A stretch of DNA of 64,000 nt, from contig CM067298.1 of the NCBI GenBank assembly GCA_034231615.1, forward strand, positions 66,483,591-66,547,590, given 5' to 3'. The DNA is from Meghimatium bilineatum. Lineage: Eukaryota > Mollusca > Gastropoda > Stylommatophora > Philomycidae. Positions 43,386 to 53,431 of the stretch are shown piece by piece (position 1 is the first letter of the stretch; the number at the start of each line of letters is the position of its first letter). A program made the translations under genes and the position numbers. The notes below the pieces were generated by a model. It saw only the letters and a program-made list of their open reading frames with translations. It did not search any database and was not told where the DNA came from.

Positions 43386-45031
43386 TTAGCCATAATGCTG
43401 ATTCTGAACACTGTGAGTTGCTGCAATTAGTTCTACAATGTCCATGTCACTGCCGTAGGCAATTGGCTGTTGGTGCTGATGGGTGCCATGCATTCCAGAC
43501 ACTTGCCCAACATACTGCGTTGTGTGATGAACATTCACAACTGATACTGTTGGCTGGTGACTGTTGGGATGCTCATAGACCTGAGGACAGTGCATGGTCA
43601 CACCGCCCACTGGCTGTGTCATGCTGACCAACGCTCCCATGGGCTGAGATCCATGTGGTTCTTCATTAACAGGAACTGTTGGAATTACAGTAACAGATGG
43701 ACCGGCTGTGTTAACTTTCACTTTGGCTACTAACTCGCTTAGTCTACGCCTTTTTTTGTTTATCACACGTTTCTGCTTATACATTTGGTATTTTTCTGGA
43801 TCTTGTTTCAGCGCCTTTCTATACTCTTTCATTCTTTCAGCAACGGATGGTCGAGGTTCTCCTTTGTTGTATCGTTTTCTAGTTGGGATAAAAATCTCTT
43901 CTGCACCAGTTAAGATCCTCAGTAATTTGATTTCAATTTCTTTCATTTTCTCTTCATTAGCCTGTTGTTTTTCAAGAATTTGCTCTCTCTCCAACTGTTT
44001 GGCATAGTCTTCCTCTGAGAGTTCTGGTTTCACATCACTTTCTTTAGCTTCTGGAAGAAAATCATCCACTTTAATTGGTACAACTGATAGCTCAGCACTG
44101 TGAGACCCTGATTCTGAACCAACAGTGGTTGTGACTATCACTCGATAACCAGCATCACTAACTTCATCCAATATTTTGGCTATGATCTGCTTCATCTTCT
44201 TCTTGACACAAGTTCGTCTACCATAATCTAACTTCATCATATCTTTGGATTTGTCTTGACAACCTGGTTGCACTAAAATCTTTTTGGTTTTTCCAGAGAG
44301 AGCTTCGGTCATTTCTGTAATGTTGTCTAATGATAACTGCTGGGTAATGTGGGAAACCACAGACACTGAGGACTTATGCAGCACACACTTTTTTACACCT
44401 GTCTTGGACACAATTGTAACACCTGGATCATTTATTTGGTTTCTTTTCAACATTTCTGCCATCTCAAGTAGTTTCTGCTGGCGTTCCTGAGTTTTTAGTC
44501 TCAATGCTTTCTTGTGCTCTTTTAACATTGCATCTCTTTTGGGTCCTTCTGGAATATTCCTCCAACACATCCTTTTTAATCGTGCATTGGTATCTTGTGC
44601 TAAAAGCTGCAGTTGTTCATTAGAAAGTCCAGACTCTGCAAGAAGAGCTCGCAATAGCTGCTTTTTCTGCTTCCCTTTCTTCATTTTTAAAATTTCTTTC
44701 ATTTTCTTCAGTTTGTCCCTGTCAAAGCTTTCCAGGAGCTTCTTCTTGACAGACTTTATGTCTTCCTCAGAAGGAACCATCAAGTTTTTGGAGGCAGTCA
44801 TAAACAGTTCATCTTGTACTACTGTCATATCACAGAGATTAGCTAATCTGGATATCAGATGTTTCATGTGACTGACTGGGTTTGACAGTTCTGAAGATTC
44901 TGTTAGTTTATGTGAACTGTTTATAGCCTCCTCATTTATGTTTGAAACTGTCTTTGTTTCTGTCACAGATAAGTGAAGTTGTATTTCTTTCTCCATTGAT
45001 CTCATTCTGTTAGCACCTTCAATTGGGGTAC
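43386..45031 (-). CDS. Alternative terminal exon without zinc fingers: coiled-coil/basic protein tail
   Basis: An acceptor (AGTTCTGTTTACAG) ends just above 45031. With one carried nucleotide the frame reads G-T-P-I-E-G-A-N-R and runs ~548 residues to TAA at 43386. The phase equals that of the donors at 61272 and 52080, so it can join either without the microexon. Features: Lys/Glu/Leu-rich helical segments (KMKEILKMKKGKQKKQLLRA; KLLEMAEMLKRNQ), a charged coiled-coil-like stretch (YAKQLEREQILEKQQANEEK), then a basic block RMKEYRKALKQDPEKYQMYK followed by KKRRR, probably a nuclear localisation signal. The last ~110 residues are rich in Val, Pro, His and Gln. I do not recognise a named domain. 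An internal ATG at 45003-45005 could start a single-exon gene instead, but the spliced model explains the open frame upstream. Confidence 0.75.
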
Positions 45032-45300
45032 CTGTAAACAGAACTGTTGCTTAAATCAAATATTTCAGTTAACAATCCAAGCAACTTTTTTATAAACTGT
45101 AAATTAGAAGATAATTGAAATGAGATACACTCTGAAAGCTTTTAGAATGCAACAAATAATTGAAAACCCACATAAATCTTCTACAGGTGCATACATATAA
45201 CATTTAAACCAATTATCATTTATTAAGTAGTAGAGATGATCAATTCTTCTCTGAGCAATCTTTCTTCAAAGCAGTACTGTATCATAAAACTATTCTGCTC
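45032..45300. other. Intron upstream of the long terminal exon
   Basis: AT-rich, with a T-rich tract preceding the acceptor. Nothing else recognised. Confidence 0.4.
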
Positions 45301-45304
45301 TTCT

Positions 45305-45525
45305 AACTACCATAGTTCGGCTTTGTGGCAGCATGGTACAGTGAGCGTCTGTGACGGCCAAGGTAAAGGGTTCGAATCCCATTGCAAGCAATTGTGCTTC
45401 CGGACCATTCAGAAAGCAATGGCAAACTACTGATATATTTAGAAAATACCTAGAAAATCTACAGCCAAAAAATGCTGGGTTGATAGCTAAATCATGAATT
45501 GGATATACCACCAATATTTTTTCCA
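45305..45525 (+). repeat. tRNA-derived SINE
   Basis: A head region GTGGCAGCATGGTACAGTGAGCG (box-A-like) is followed 30 bp later by AAGGGTTCGAATCCCATTGC, which contains a canonical box B GGTTCGAATCC. A ~140-bp body and A-rich end follow. The anticodon arm is not convincing, so this is a retroposon, not a tRNA gene. Its head differs from the palindromic element at 18062. Confidence 0.75.
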
Positions 45526-45759
45526 ACTAGAATGTCTTATAACATTTATATATCTTGTCTGTCTACATAATTTACCAATGATTTAGTCACAAGATTTCCC
45601 TTTTATTTATATACAAGCTGTAATAGTTGGAGTTGCCAAGTATTAAATATAAATATATTCATTGTACTTTGAATTTTAAGTTGAAGTAATTCTTTCTTCA
45701 TATTAAGTGTTTTTAGAAACTCTGTTTATTTTCTTCTCTTTCCAAGATGTTCTCCCTAT
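45526..45759. other. Intron, AT-rich
   Basis: No feature recognised. Confidence 0.4.
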
Positions 45760-46685
45760 TCTCCTATATACCCACATCTCAAAGGCATCAATTATGTATT
45801 CTAATTGTTTATTTAGTGTCCATGTTTCTGAGCCATACATTAATATAGAATAGATGTTAATATTTTCCTCATGTCATTGAAGGTACTTTTAGAAATTTCT
45901 ATTCTCCTTTTAACTTCTGTTTCACATCTGCCATCATTTGTGACTATGTGTCCAAGATATTGATAATGCTTTACTTGTAGTTTCCATGTATGTTTATGTT
46001 TAGCTCCTGTTCTTATGTGTCTTTGTTGATTATCATGGTTTTTGGATATTTATATCCAGTCAATATTCATTACTTGATTTATTGACTTGATCTATTTGTC
46101 TTTGTAGTTCATGTTCACTTTCTGCTAAAAGAACAGTGTCATCTGCATATCTCAGGTTGTTTATTATTTTCCCATTGATCTTGAGTCCTGGTATTTCTTA
46201 TATATTTTTAAAGATATTCTCTGTGTAGATATTAAATAGGCTTGGTGATAAAATGCATCCTTGTCTTACCTCTCTTCTTATTTCTATGTATGATGAGTAG
46301 CTGTTTTCATACCTCATTGATGCAGTCTGTTCCCAATATAGATTTCTAATCAGTCTGATGTCTTTTCCATCTATGCCTATTTCTTGAAGACATTTGATTA
46401 ATTTTTCATGTTGGACTCTGTCAACAGAGACTCTCTGTCTTCTTGCTGTAGTCTATTAAGCAAATATAGATATTTTTTTGGGACTTCTATATATTTATCT
46501 ACCACTAATCAGATACTAAGTATAGCTTCTCTGGTTCCTTTGTTTTTCCTAAAACCGAATTGTTCTTCCCTGGCCTCCGTGTCTATCTTGTTTTTAATTC
46601 TTTCATGTATTATCTTGAGGAGTATTTTAGTTAAATGACTCATTAGGCTTATTGTCACATTCTTGTCAATAATAGTGAATAGTGG
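45760..46685 (-). pseudogene. LINE G (RTE-like) reverse-transcriptase fragment
   Basis: The minus strand reads LMSHLTKILLKIIHERIKNK, EQFGFRKNKGTREAILSI and, after frameshifts, a DMQMTLFF-like remnant of the MRYADDTVLL catalytic motif. A thumb region follows with the C-terminal W-rich block lost. The GFRKxxGTREAI block is typical of RTE-type RT domain 1. Confidence 0.8.
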
Positions 46686-46699
46686 CAGGCAACGAATTG

Positions 46700-47060
46700 T
46701 AGTGTCACCACTTTGAGCCATGCAAGCAAAGCAGGCAGAATACAATGGAAACATCCTTTACCACCAGAGAGAAAAAAATTCAAATCATAAATATCTGCAG
46801 GAAAGGTTATGCTTATTGCATATTTTTACCAAGGACTCTTTTGTTGGTGGGCTTTAAAAAGCCTAGTGTGACATCAATGCTATTGGCTACAAGAACATCC
46901 TAGACGAGCTGCATACAGCCACCAAGAATAAGCAACACAGCATGCTCTCATGCTGTGTCACTCTGTTCATGATAATGCTCGTCCATATGTCACAAAAGTT
47001 GGGTCTTCTATCACAACACATGACTGACCCAGCCATGGAAGATCATTTGTTACATGTTGC
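46700..47060 (+). pseudogene. Mariner-like transposase relic
   Basis: Plus-strand frames include HHFEPCKQ, QWKHPLPPERKKFKS, ISAGKVMLI, YKNILDELHTATKNK and VHDNARPYVTKV, in the order found in mariner transposases, whose catalytic D lies in the HDNARPH motif. Stops and frameshifts separate the blocks. The N-terminal helix-turn-helix and the inverted repeats are not seen. Confidence 0.78.
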
Positions 47061-48068
47061 CTTTCCCAAAATATTTTTGCTTCAGAACATCTTTTCTGTA
47101 CACTGATGTGTACTTATTACATTAATGATGACATAAGGACAACTCTGCATGTATCCTGGCATAGAGGGTTTCATTTGAACATGCATCATACAATCCATAA
47201 TCTTTATGGAGGTATAAGTACTTTGACTTACAATGTTGGATGATTATAAATAGCTTATTATATTTTAAATATATTACAACACATAAAAAAACAACGGAGT
47301 GCAAAATTATAGTTTACATTTCCAAAATTCCAAACATGCACATTTGCATGCAAAGAGCAAAAATATATGGTACATATATTTCAAGAAATACTGAAAATGG
47401 TAATGTGCAATTTAATTTTTTTAAATCAAATAGTTGTATAAAAGAACAGTGACAGTCAAAAGTTTGATTTAAAAAAATACATGTATCAACTCTTTCAGGG
47501 TGCAATTATTCCCGGGGTTTGGACGTAGTTATTTTTAAATTACATTTTTGGGCAGCAACATGATTCAGACGCAAGCTTCCTGAAGACAAAGTATTAGCTA
47601 TCAAAGGTCATATAATCTATCCAAAGAAAGAAAGAGGAATCCATATTCAATATAAAAATATAAGAATTGTAAGAGCAAAATACAAAAATTGCACCACAAA
47701 CAGGAATGTTAGTTGAACAGACATGTTTTTAGCATGTATTTTCTTCTACTCACCCTTCATTTTACTTGTTTTGAAATGTTGATATCCAATCTTACTAAAG
47801 TAGATGCCTTGATTTACTGATCCTAATTAGTTTATTTGAAGTAAATCTACCAACTGCCTAGTATTTATGGTATTTTTGTGTGTTTCATGTCAAATTTCAG
47901 AACTGAACAAAATATTCCAAAACTTTACGAAATATTCCGCCCAAGTATTGGATTTCCAAAATTTAACTTTGTTCCACTGAATGATGATGATGTTCGTCCG
48001 TCATGATCGACGATGACCAAAAACTCAACCATAATAATAATAACAATAAATAATAAAAATAATAAAAG
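47061..48068. other. Intron, AT-rich
   Basis: CAACTCTTTCAGGGTGC at 47488-47504 could be a damaged terminus of the piggyBac-like element whose other end is at 48807. Otherwise nothing recognised. Confidence 0.35.
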
Positions 48069-48380
48069 TTAATAGTGCGTTTTTAAATGACTAGCAAGTC
48101 CAATGCGCGCACAAAATGTTCTTTTACAGAATTGACAACAATAGAAGGTATCTGTGTGAGGTTGAGATGTTTTTTCTTTTCTACGTGTCCGCTTCTGTCT
48201 TGCAGTATCTTGTCTGAATTCTTCCGCCACTAGTGCTCCCATTCTAATGCTGTAACGCCATGCTGTTCTATCCTGAGCGAGGCTCTCCCAAGCGCCTACG
48301 TCAATGTTAAGATGTTTCAAGGATGACTTGAGCGTGTCTTTGAAACGCTTTTTCTGTCCACCCGCTTTTCGAAATCCTGC
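48069..48380 (-). pseudogene. LINE I C-terminal tail with its own C2H2 finger
   Basis: The frame GGQKKRFKDTLKSSLKHL continues into WESLAQDRTAWRYSIRMG, a basic stretch, and a single finger CCQFCKRTFCARIGLASHLK, then stop. This tail finger is a fixed feature of the LINE family at 31440. The sequence after it (TCATCGTCGATCATGACGGA in reverse) is its usual 3' flank. It is not a host zinc-finger exon. Confidence 0.85.
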
Positions 48381-48381
48381 C

Positions 48382-48807
48382 TAATTATATTAATATTATC
48401 TCAATATTATCATTAGGTATAACTCTATTTTCTGTATAACATAGTGCAATATTATAATCTCCAATTGTAAAACTCTCAAAGAATAATAAAGCCTGATGTT
48501 TGCTAAATCTTTGAGCTCTCTTACGAATGGAAGATGAAGCCATTTTGCTAATTTCAGAAAAGCGAACCTATCTTGTTTGAATTTTAATTTAAAATAAATA
48601 TGTCATGTGTCTAATCACTGATTAACACAATGGTTTCCATTCGTTAGCCATATTTCTGAATGATAAACGGCTAAATGAGTTAATACTTGTCATTTATGAA
48701 CCAAATGAAGCAAATTTAGATGACATATACAGGACCGATATATCGCTGTTATGTCCAGAAAGGAAGTGCTCTTTGTCACGATATATCATGTTTAAGTACG
48801 GAATGAG
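48382..48807 (-). mobile_element. Possible 5' end of a piggyBac-like element
   Basis: On the minus strand TTAA (48811-48808) is followed by CTCATTCCGTAC, and 265 bp further an ORF begins MASSSIRKRAQRFSKHQALL (48543). It is cut at 48381 by the LINE I tail. The distance and basic start parallel the element at 1632-2293. The other end is uncertain. Confidence 0.35.
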
Positions 48808-48839
48808 TTAACCACAATACACATTAATAAATTAAAACA

Positions 48840-49745
48840 TAAATACAAAGCTGCTATTCCATATAAAGTGGGATACGCAGCTGACTTCTCAGCTAATTGC
48901 TTGCCATTTTGGTAGGCCTAGGCCATGAAACCCCAACCACACCAGTTTGTTTCTTGTGTTTCTAAGTTGTCTGTGTAAATTATCGTATCATGCGGCTTTG
49001 AATGCTGCACTATGAGTTCTTGGATCATTTTGTATGTGTAGATGTTAAAGAATACAGGTGATAGTGGGGATCCCTGTGGCAATCCCAGTGCTATAGCTCT
49101 GCTCTCTGATGTCCACGATCCCAATCTCAGAGCAACAGATCTGGACATTAACACCATTGCTATCCATCTAATTATCCACAAGTCGATGCTGAGTTCGCTT
49201 AGCAGATGTATTAGCTGGCCAAAGCTGACTCTGTTGTAAGCATCCTCTAGGTCGACCGTGGTGACCACTATTTCCTCCTTTGCCTGAAAGCCCTCGTAGA
49301 TGTCATAGGTGAGGATTGCCACATTTGTGGTCATATCTCTCCCCGGTCTGTATGCACCTAGAGTGTCAGGAAGTAGGCCTCTATTTTCCAAATCGAATGT
49401 CAGTCTTCTAGAAATTATGCTCTTCAGCACCTTGCCGTAGACATTTTGTAAGGTGATTATATGATATCTCTTGATGTCAGAGGTGTCTTTGCCTGGCTTT
49501 GCCAGGGGAAGAAGATAATTGTGTAGCCACTCTTCTGGTATGCGTCCTGTTTTCAGACTTGTGTTGAAATCATCAAAAATTGTTTTAAGCCGGTCATCTG
49601 CAATATCTTTCAGGAGGCTGTAGTGTATTCCGTGGGGTCCTGGTGCAATATCTTTCAGGAGGCTGTAGTGTATTCCGTGGGGTCCTGGTGCAATATCTGA
49701 TTTTTCTTTATGGTCTCTTTTACATTTTCCGACGAGACCAGCTCC
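48840..49745 (-). pseudogene. LINE J RT fused in frame to RNase H by internal deletion
   Basis: A 170-codon open stretch (49430-48918) reads SIISRRLTFDLENRGLLPDT, LGAYRPGRDMTTNVAI, VVTTVDLEDAYNRVSFGQLI (palm motif A) and IALGLPQGSPLSPVFFNIYT (motif B). It then passes directly into PHDTIIYTDN...CGWGFM, the start of RNase H known from the copy at 41365. The YADD motif and the whole RT thumb are missing, so an in-frame deletion joined the two domains. Upstream (49745-49430) is more degraded. Inactive. Confidence 0.8.
49601..49690. repeat. 45-bp tandem duplication in LINE J
   Basis: CAATATCTTTCAGGAGGCTG...GGGGTCCTGGTG is repeated twice without a visible difference, then a third copy is cut after CAATATCT. 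It is a recent local duplication. Confidence 0.9.
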
Positions 49746-49764
49746 TCATCAGCGATATTGTTTG

Positions 49765-49975
49765 TTACCAGCGATGAAACACATTGTGACAGGCAAGATG
49801 AAGAGCAAGAGGGAAAGGAGAAGACCAAGAGAGAAGATGCTAGACAACCTGGCACTGTGGTATGGGAGAACATAATAATCTGAAATGATTGACAACACAC
49901 AAAACAGTAGGCTCTGGAAAGACAAGATAACCAATGTCATAGCATGGACTAACCTCGTTCTCAGTGGAAGATAGG
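49765..49975 (+). pseudogene. LINE K extreme C-terminal fragment
   Basis: The plus strand reads MKHIVTGKMKSKRERRRPRE, KMLDNLALWYG and SRLWKDKITNVIAW with one frame change, a typical basic end of an RTE-like polyprotein. Confidence 0.7.
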
Positions 49976-50847
49976 GTTGAAATTGTATTTCTTTACTGAA
50001 TTATATTTTGGATCAACTTCTTTAGTTCCCTTTATTAGGTCCAATTTTCTATGGCCTCATCTACTGTTGATCACAACATATTCTTTAACCTACTCACTTC
50101 AGACTTTCTCTTGCCTACAGGTTAGTCAAGTGCATTTCTGATTAAGACATAAAGGTGATCCAATCTACTGCTATTTTCTCTTTAATATCTAGCTGTATTA
50201 TTATCTGCCATATTCTCTTTTATATTACTAAAGAAAGTTGGTACCATATCCTAATCAGGACATAACGATCAACCACGCATTAAAAAAGGTTGACAGGTGT
50301 AGAGGATTACTAGTGAAACAGTGATTGCCAAGAATACCATGCATAACCTATAACTCCCTAGCTTCAAACAATAATCCCCAAATAATCAACTTTGCAAACA
50401 AGATGTTACGTACAGGTTTTAAACCTTAGACCTTAAATCAAATGGCTTAAACACTATGCCAGGGAGATCACTAAAACAAAAGCAACATTTTTTTGGCAGT
50501 AGTGATTTTCTAGGCAATATTAATATATTCAATAGGTAGGTTGCAATTGTTTTCTGAATAGTCTGGACACACAACCATCCCTAACGGGGTTTAAATCTGA
50601 CACATTGGCCATCTGAAAAGTGATCTGTACATCTCTGCCATTTTATATTCCTTGGTCTCTTTTTTTGCCAACTTTTAATAAACAAAAATATTACAAATAT
50701 TTGCTTCCTGAACATGGAATAGCAAAATATTTAACAAAAATATAAGTACCACTCAAATGTAAAATTATACATTAATTCTTTTATGTAACAAATAAATCAT
50801 AAAAATGCATCTCTCTTCCCTTATTTTTGCTTGGATATAGCTGTGTT
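49976..50847. other. Intron, AT-rich
   Basis: Nothing recognised. Confidence 0.4.
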
Positions 50848-51080
50848 TTTTCTGCATTTGTTCTCAAACTTCATTATGAGGTACCTTAAAGAACAGTATG
50901 TGCTATTCCATGACATACAGCTTGAATGTGATATCTGTACCCTTCAACCGGATACATCTAACTTCTGAATTTCATTTTACTCAGTTTTTTTGGGCACCTG
51001 TCCCTCTTCAATCCTTATTTGGTTGGGCAAAGTTTCCTGTGTGCAGCCTGTTGTCCAAGATCAATACACACAGAGACAAA
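50848..51080 (-). repeat. SINE-1, badly degraded
   Basis: CTGCATTTGTTCTCAAACTTC, GTGCTATTCCATGACATACAGC and CAACCGGATACATCTAACTTC retain the SINE-1 order in reverse. The 5' half is replaced. Confidence 0.6.
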
Positions 51081-51146
51081 GTATGATCTTGGCAACTCAG
51101 GTTCAATTGTTCTGATACACTAGATAGTTATAATCACTGACCACTC

Positions 51147-51422
51147 TGAGTATTGTTGGGGCCCAAAAAGGAAACAAAGGATAGCAACAATGTGACTTTT
51201 CATGCATTCCGACTTTTCATACAAGACGAATGAGGAGATTCTGGTAGTGGGATTAGCTGTTCCAACTTGCAGGTTAAAACGATCTACAAGTCATGCTGAA
51301 ATCAGATATGTCAGGCAGAAAGGCACAGAAATTACAACCATGATGTAATACATGACACAATCCATTCTGTTCTCCTGACTAGAATTATGCCAACCCCAAC
51401 AAGAATTTGAGAACAAATGCAG
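51147..51422 (+). repeat. SINE-1, diverged copy
   Basis: From GTATTGTTGGGGCCCAAAAAGG to GAATTTGAGAACAAATGCAGG, collinear with intact SINE-1. Confidence 0.78.
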
Positions 51423-51786
51423 GTCTTGCCATTACAAACCACATACTGTACAGAATAACAATTCATTGGTTATGTATATAACTTTTTGTATTTGTTTCAT
51501 TGCTGAAAAGAGTATAATAAACTATATATATATATATACACACACACACGCACACATTTCTGAGACAAAGCAATTACTTTAAAAACAAGTTAATAATTTA
51601 GTTAATAACAAGTTAAACCAAGTATATTCAAATCTTGAATGGTTGCGTGTATGTGTGTGTAAATGTGTATTGATGGTTGTGTTTATGAAACTGATGTTTT
51701 TTTCGAAAGGTATCACTTGTCACATAAAATGTGTATGCATTGACAGATGGTATATATTTCAATATTTAACATCACAACAAACCTCT

Positions 51787-51872
51787 GTTCTCTAGACTAC
51801 ATCCTGCTGGAAATGTAATGGGGCCATTGACCCACTGCAAGGCAGATTAAGTAGGAGTTTGAGATCAAATGC
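51787..51872 (+). repeat. SINE-2 3' fragment
   Basis: TCTCTAGACTACATCCTGCTGG and AGTAGGAGTTTGAGATCAAATGC match the SINE-2 3' half. Confidence 0.65.
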
Positions 51873-52079
51873 TTTAAAACAATATTAGATAGTAATTAAC
51901 TTTTCTGAAAGTCCTAATGAAATCTCAAACTTTCCTAATCCTTTACTAATTTAAATAATAAACCAATTCTATTTTCTCTGCATTATTATGCTTAAAATGA
52001 CTGCTAAAATTATACCCACTGATTTACTTGCTTCCATAACAAAATGTACATACATACATACAATAACAAATGTACTTAC

Positions 52080-52136
52080 CTTGCTCATTATGTTGCCGCC
52101 GCTTTCTTGTATGACTTATTTGATTACCCTGGGATT
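52080..52136 (-). CDS. 57-nt cassette exon with a basic motif
   Basis: The minus strand shows acceptor TTATTCTTCACCAG, 57 nt and a consensus donor GTAAGT. It begins and ends in the same phase (one nucleotide carried), so it can be included or skipped without frame change. Read in that phase it gives S-Q-G-N-Q-I-S-H-T-R-K-R-R-Q-H-N-E-Q. The other frames contain stops. The RKRR run could act as a nuclear localisation signal. It fits between the 61272 exon and either the long terminal exon or the microexon. No homolog recognised; evidence is splice sites and phase only. Confidence 0.6.
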
Positions 52137-52214
52137 CTGGTGAAGAATAACATGAGGAATATATCATTTACATTTGTCAATAAATTTAGACATATTTGTA
52201 CTCATGTAATCATG

Positions 52215-53394
52215 TTCAAGTCAGCAGGCTGCAAAACCATGCGTGCCTTGCCGGCTGGCATATGCAGTTATGGCTCTCCACAGCTCTCTGTCCACAGTAC
52301 TATGTATCAAGGTCGTTATTGTTTCTTGCCGTGCCAGGTTGTCTAATATTTCTCACGTTGTAGCTCTCTCTCTGTTGCCTTCAATTTTGCCTGTTGTCAC
52401 TATGTTCTCCAAAACTGCCTGTCTCATGAAGTGGCCAAAAAAAAGGTTGCCTTTTTCTTATATTGTTGATTAAGGTCCATTTCCATATTTGACTCTTTCA
52501 ACACCTCTACATTAGTTTTTCTGGCAGTCCATGGTATTCTCAGCGTTCTTCTGTTGAACCACATCTCTGTTGTCTCTAATTTCCCACTTTCCAGTTTGTT
52601 TATTGTCCAAGACTTACACCTATATGTTAGTATAGGTGTTACATAGCACAGCAGAACTCTCTCACCTATAATGACAAGGTCATATTACACAATATATTTT
52701 TCATTTTTCTGAATTATGTTTTTGCCTGTCCTATTCCACTTCTTATTTCTGTTGAACTTCTTCCATCTGCTGTAATCATTGTACCTAAATATTTGAATTG
52801 GTGGACCTATTTTAATACTATATCATTCACTTTGATCCTGCAAGGTCTGTTATTTTGTTTCTTTGAAATAACCATTACTTCTGTTTTCTTGATATTTAGG
52901 AAGAGACCTTTCTCTTTACTTTCTGTGACTACTACATTAATTAAATTTTGAAGGTCTTCCTCACTTTTTGCAATCAGAACAGTGTCATCCGCATGTCTCA
53001 AATTATTTATGTTATGTCCTCCAACTGATATTCCTGGGAATAGTAGATATTCCTATAGAAATAGAAATATTCCTAAAGTAGATATACTATTGATACTATT
53101 GAACACAATGCTTTCACTGTATAAAGAGAACAGGTCTGGTGAAAGCACACATCCCTGTCTGACTCCTTGTTTTATTTGTTGAAAAGGGTTAAATTGATTT
53201 CCTACTCTTATTGCTGATGTTTGTTGCCAATACATGATCTTGATGATTCTTAAATCCTTGCTGTCAATGTTCAAATTCTCTAGCATGTGTATAATTTTGC
53301 TATGTTTAACTTTATCAAATGCTTTCGTGTAGTCTATAAAACAGAGGTACAGATCTGTTTTTACCTCTATAGACCTCTCTATTAGTGTTCTCAA
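52215..53394 (-). pseudogene. LINE F (RTE, BovB-like) RT to 3' end
   Basis: On the minus strand: TLIERSIEVKTDLYLCFIDY, TKAFDKVKHSKIIHMLENLN (motif A), IKQGVRQGCVLSPDLFSLYS (motif B), MRHADDTVLIAKSEEDLQNL (catalytic ADD kept), KKTEVMVISKKQ and a VNDIVLK block. Then LESGKLETTEMWFNRRTLRI and PWTARKTNVEVLK lead to the tail at 52215. This is the clearest RT in the window. Its upstream continuation is at 54786-54920, separated by the 53432-54753 insertion. A few frame changes remain. Confidence 0.88.
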
Positions 53395-53431
53395 TATATA
53401 TATATATATATTTAGAACACTAATAGAGAGG
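53374..53431. repeat. Inverted repeat around (TA)n at the insertion site
   Basis: CCTCTCTATTAGTGTTCT (53374-53391) and AGAACACTAATAGAGAGG (53414-53431) flank a TA run. The right arm resumes after the inserted element (54754-54771, ending GGTCTAT), so the pre-insertion arms were 23 bp. Confidence 0.9.

Noticed and set aside
43418-44871. Several plus-strand open frames opposite the long terminal exon
   Set aside because: They are shadows of the minus-strand coding sequence and have no similarity to known proteins.
45315-45400. A tRNA gene with box B GGTTCGAATCC
   Set aside because: No cloverleaf can be drawn with a proper anticodon arm, and a SINE body and A-rich end follow.
48069-48320. A C2H2 zinc finger that could be read as a fifth terminal exon of the host locus
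   Set aside because: The finger follows WESLAQDRTAWR and KKRFKDTL blocks that are the C-terminal tail of the LINE also seen at 31440, so it is transposon-derived.
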